This document shows, in pieces, positions 62,382 to 64,000 of a stretch of DNA of 64,000 nt. The translations under genes were made by a program, and so were the position numbers. The DNA is from a gamma proteobacterium symbiont of Stewartia floridana (GTDB lineage: Bacteria; Pseudomonadota; Gammaproteobacteria; Chromatiales; Chromatiaceae). The stretch spans positions 62,001 through 126,000 of the forward strand of contig NAUB01000026.1 in assembly GCA_003676145.1 (NCBI GenBank). Reading direction: 5' to 3'. Each line of letters starts with the position of its first letter. Positions within the stretch are counted from its first letter, which is position 1. A model generated the notes under the pieces. The model was not told the DNA's origin. It did no database searches and saw only the letters and a program-made list of their open reading frames with translations.

Positions 62382-62919
62382 TATTTTGCTCCTCAACAAT
62401 AGCATCTAACAGATCGCGAATAACATTTGCCCCCACCTGATCAGCCGGGTCGATCAAGCTCAATGCGTGCAGAATCGACTCTGCTTCATGCAGTTTTTCC
62501 TGACGCAGGCGAATAAAAGCAAGTGCCTTCAGGCTGTAAAGATAGAAACGCTCGGGGCCTCGTGGAGCATTCCAGTCAGCTGAACTTGGATTCAGTTGCA
62601 GCCAATCCCAATTGAAGTTACCTTGCTTCGCTGCCAGGCCCAATGTCTTGATAACCAGTTCTTCTGCTTTCTCGGTATCACCCTGGTAGAAGTGAAACTT
62701 GTAACGAGCGATCAGTACTTCGATCTGTTCTGGAGCAATTTGTTCCGCCTGAAGCAGCGCTTCAGAGGATGCCTCTCGTGAGGAGATCAGAGACGCCGCT
62801 CTCTGCAATTCTGCATGTGCACCCGGCTCTATATCGAAGCCGAAATGCACTTCATTGCCAACCATCTGGATGACATTCGATTGGCGCTCTGATCTGTTGG
62901 AGCTCTGATTCAAGCCCAA
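62374..62919 (-). CDS. TPR-like nif-cluster protein B
   Basis: The 181-residue protein has TPR-like helices: LLQAEQIAPEQIEVLIARYKFHFYQGDTEKAEELVIKTLGLAAKQGNFNWDW and FYLYSLKALAFIRLRQEKLHEAESILHALSLIDPADQVGANVIRDLLDAI. It resembles the TPR protein at 55225 in size and in the last 55 residues, so the two look like paralogues. Its end overlaps the next gene by 8 bases, its start overlaps the (2Fe-2S) gene by 10. Confidence 0.8.
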   Translation of the reverse strand: MGLNQSSNRSERQSNVIQMVGNEVHFGFDIEPGAHAELQRAASLISSREASSEALLQAEQIAPEQIEVLIARYKFHFYQGDTEKAEELVIKTLGLAAKQGNFNWDWLQLNPSSADWNAPRGPERFYLYSLKALAFIRLRQEKLHEAESILHALSLIDPADQVGANVIRDLLDAIVEEQNNG

Positions 62920-63236
62920 AATTCCTCAGCAACTTTAAGTCGCTCTACCGGTTGATCATTCAGCAGATGCTCATCGTAAATTGCTGCGACATCCTGTTTG
63001 GAGACGCCGCCATACATGATCCCTTCGGGATAGACCAATACAGATGGCCCTTCGCTGCAGGGACCGAGACAGCTGGTTGTCGTAACCTGTATCTGATCAA
63101 ACAGTTGGCGCTGTTGAAGCTGCCCATAGAACTCCTCAGCCACTTCAGCACAGTTTTTCTGACTGCAAGAGGGCCTTGGATGACCCATCGGTCGGCTCTG
63201 CACACAGACAAAGACATGTTTTTTCGGTTTAGGCAT
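62910..63236 (-). CDS. Thioredoxin-like [2Fe-2S] ferredoxin
   Basis: The 108-residue protein has the thioredoxin-like ferredoxin pattern: HVFVCVQSRPMGHPRPSCSQKNC with two Cys, then TTTSCLGPCSEGPSVLVYPEGIMYGGV with two Cys, the four cluster ligands being C-x(11-12)-C and C-x3-C. Ferredoxins of this type are common in nif clusters (Azotobacter FeSII-like and FdI-shethna-like). A protective or electron role is likely. It is 21 bases below the ferredoxin gene. Confidence 0.92.
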   Translation of the reverse strand: MPKPKKHVFVCVQSRPMGHPRPSCSQKNCAEVAEEFYGQLQQRQLFDQIQVTTTSCLGPCSEGPSVLVYPEGIMYGGVSKQDVAAIYDEHLLNDQPVERLKVAEEFWA

Positions 63237-63257
63237 GATTACACTCCCATGTCCTGT

Positions 63258-63593
63258 CTATGCAGCCACGTTTTGCGGCTGATGAGTAAAGCACTTTTTC
63301 GGACAGATACGCGCGCAGGAACCACAACCGATACAGTCCATGCTGTTCTTCAGACTCATGACCATAGCGGTATCATCGGAGAAACCGTCATCGTCATCCC
63401 CATAATCGTCATCATAGTCATCGTCGTCATCGAGCAGTCCTTCCACATCCTCCCGGTCGATCAGATCGAAGACATCTCGAGGACAGACCTTGAAACATCG
63501 ACCGCAACCAATGCAGTTCTGTTGATTGATTTCCATTACAAATGCGGGAGTGTACTCTTCACCACCACGGGTTAAACCGGTAATTACTGACAT
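63258..63593 (-). CDS. fdxB: Nif-specific 2[4Fe-4S] ferredoxin III with Asp-rich insert
   Basis: The 111-residue protein has two [4Fe-4S] motifs: CIGCGRCFKVCP and CIGCGSCARICP, separated by about 40 residues. The insert LLDDDDDYDDDYGDDDDGF is strikingly acidic (about 13 Asp of 20). FdxB proteins are nif-linked electron carriers. Ferredoxins of this family tend to have an acidic spacer; this one is long. It is in the same operon as the CCE_0567-like gene. Confidence 0.93.
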   Translation of the reverse strand: MSVITGLTRGGEEYTPAFVMEINQQNCIGCGRCFKVCPRDVFDLIDREDVEGLLDDDDDYDDDYGDDDDGFSDDTAMVMSLKNSMDCIGCGSCARICPKKCFTHQPQNVAA

Positions 63594-63603
63594 TGGTCTA
63601 TCC

Positions 63604-63819
63604 TCAATTCATCTCTGCAGCTGCTGCTTTGTAGGCTGCTTCGGCTTCAGCCCAGGCCTGGCATGCATCGTAAGTAGCTTGCGCAATTGCGGGTATCTCT
63701 TCATAGGCTGCGGGCAGACGGTCTTCTACCAGGTCATGAAGTTCGCCAGCTTTTTCAGTTGCGATCCGCTTGGCACGCTTGGAAGCTTTGTGTATGGCTT
63801 TCAACTCTTCTTCGGTCAT
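63604..63819 (-). CDS. CCE_0567-like small nif protein
   Basis: I use the ATG at 63817-63819 (MTEEELKAIHKASKRAKRIA); AGGAG lies 6-7 bases above. The 71-residue helical protein has TEEELKAIHKASKRAKRIATEKAGELHDLVEDRLPAAYEEIPAIAQATYDACQAWAEA, matching a small nif-linked metalloprotein family (CCE_0567/DUF683). The role is unknown. It precedes fdxB and follows the DUF269 gene, a common order. Confidence 0.85.
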   Translation of the reverse strand: MTEEELKAIHKASKRAKRIATEKAGELHDLVEDRLPAAYEEIPAIAQATYDACQAWAEAEAAYKAAAAEMN

Positions 63820-63829
63820 CATCAACTCC

Positions 63830-64000
63830 TCACATACCCGCAACTTTAGGATGCTGTCCGATGATCTCCAGAGCCACCGAGAGCAATTTGTCCGCCTCAT
63901 CTTTCATTTTCGAAAGTGAAGCAAAGCCAAAGCGATGCACATCGCGTAATGTTTTATCCATAACCACCAGCTTACCAACGGTAATCAACGCGCGACCAAA
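63830..64000 (-). CDS. NifX-associated DUF269 protein, C-terminal part
   Basis: A frame of 56 codons plus stop reads from the window edge: [55 protein letters not shown]. It matches the end of the NifX-associated DUF269 family (RDAHRFGF signature). The start lies beyond the window. It would be the upstream gene of the fdxB set. Confidence 0.85.
   Translation of the reverse strand, partial: FGRALITVGKLVVMDKTLRDVHRFGFASLSKMKDEADKLLSVALEIIGQHPKVAGM

Noticed and set aside
1-64000. tRNA, rRNA, integrase, transposase
   Set aside because: None was recognised in the window on either strand, so no attachment site or insertion sequence is claimed.

Overview
The window reads as a chromosomal segment of a free-living or symbiotic gammaproteobacterium, most likely a sulfur-oxidising, diazotrophic lineage of the Sedimenticola / Candidatus Thiodiazotropha kind. 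That placement is inference. It rests on a nif cluster in the Azotobacter-like order (nifV-cysE-nifW-nifZ-nifM-clpX), a DsrC/TusE-family protein, a KaiBC-type operon, a malate:quinone oxidoreductase and a ZrgA-type zinc locus with a gammaproteobacterial Zur box.

Layout. 1-1089: 3' part of an ATP-grasp (D-Ala-D-Ala ligase family) gene. 1734-5403: a Zur-box-controlled metal operon made of a His/Asp-repeat protein, an ABC ATPase, an FtsX-type permease, a DUF3299 protein and a small exported protein. 5.8-7.5 kb: a DUF900 alpha/beta hydrolase and an unknown gene, convergent on an inverted repeat. 8-13.7 kb: an accessory and partly decayed stretch with a DUF4399 remnant, DUF1488, a 42-aa lysine-rich protein, a cysteine-less DsrC paralogue, a secreted 33-residue-repeat protein, a NYN/OST-HTH protein, a truncated DUF4345 protein and degraded palindromic repeats. 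13.7-18.4 kb: kaiB-kaiC-kaiB followed by a PAS-GGDEF-EAL-CZB gene. 18.9-25.1 kb: housekeeping and metabolic genes (SnoaL-like, LysR/aldo-keto reductase pair, amidohydrolase, mqo, CDF transporter). 25.5-26.5 kb: two unknown genes, one Ser-rich. 26.5-44.7 kb: an AT-rich type III secretion cluster (sctT,S,R,Q, two-component system, two orphan genes, sctO,N,L,K,J,I,F,D,C,V and a lytic transglycosylase on the minus strand; sctU and a FliO-like gene on plus), followed by a GGxGxD repeat protein that is an effector candidate. 46-50.3 kb: a LexA-family repressor divergent from an mrfAB-like helicase/exonuclease pair, separated by a symmetric four-half-site operator. 50.4-52.1 kb: DUF3179 and DUF3047 proteins. 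52.2-64 kb: the nif accessory cluster.

How the parts work together. In the nif block two sigma-54 promoters with the -24/-12 pattern TGGCAC-N5-TTGCA, each with a TGT-N10-ACA NifA site upstream, drive iscA-nifU-nifS (ending at a hairpin/U-run terminator) and nifV-cysE-TPR-nifW-nifZ-nifM-clpX. The cluster supplies Fe-S assembly, homocitrate, nitrogenase maturation factors and ferredoxins; nifHDK are not in the window. The type III cluster has export gate, ATPase complex, rings, secretin, needle and rod candidates and an embedded FixJ-like two-component system, but no recognisable translocon genes, gatekeeper or chaperones here. The strongest candidates for something undescribed are the LexA-mrfAB operator, the KaiBC to cyclic-di-GMP operon, the FliO-like gene in an injectisome locus and the two orphan genes inside the sct operon.
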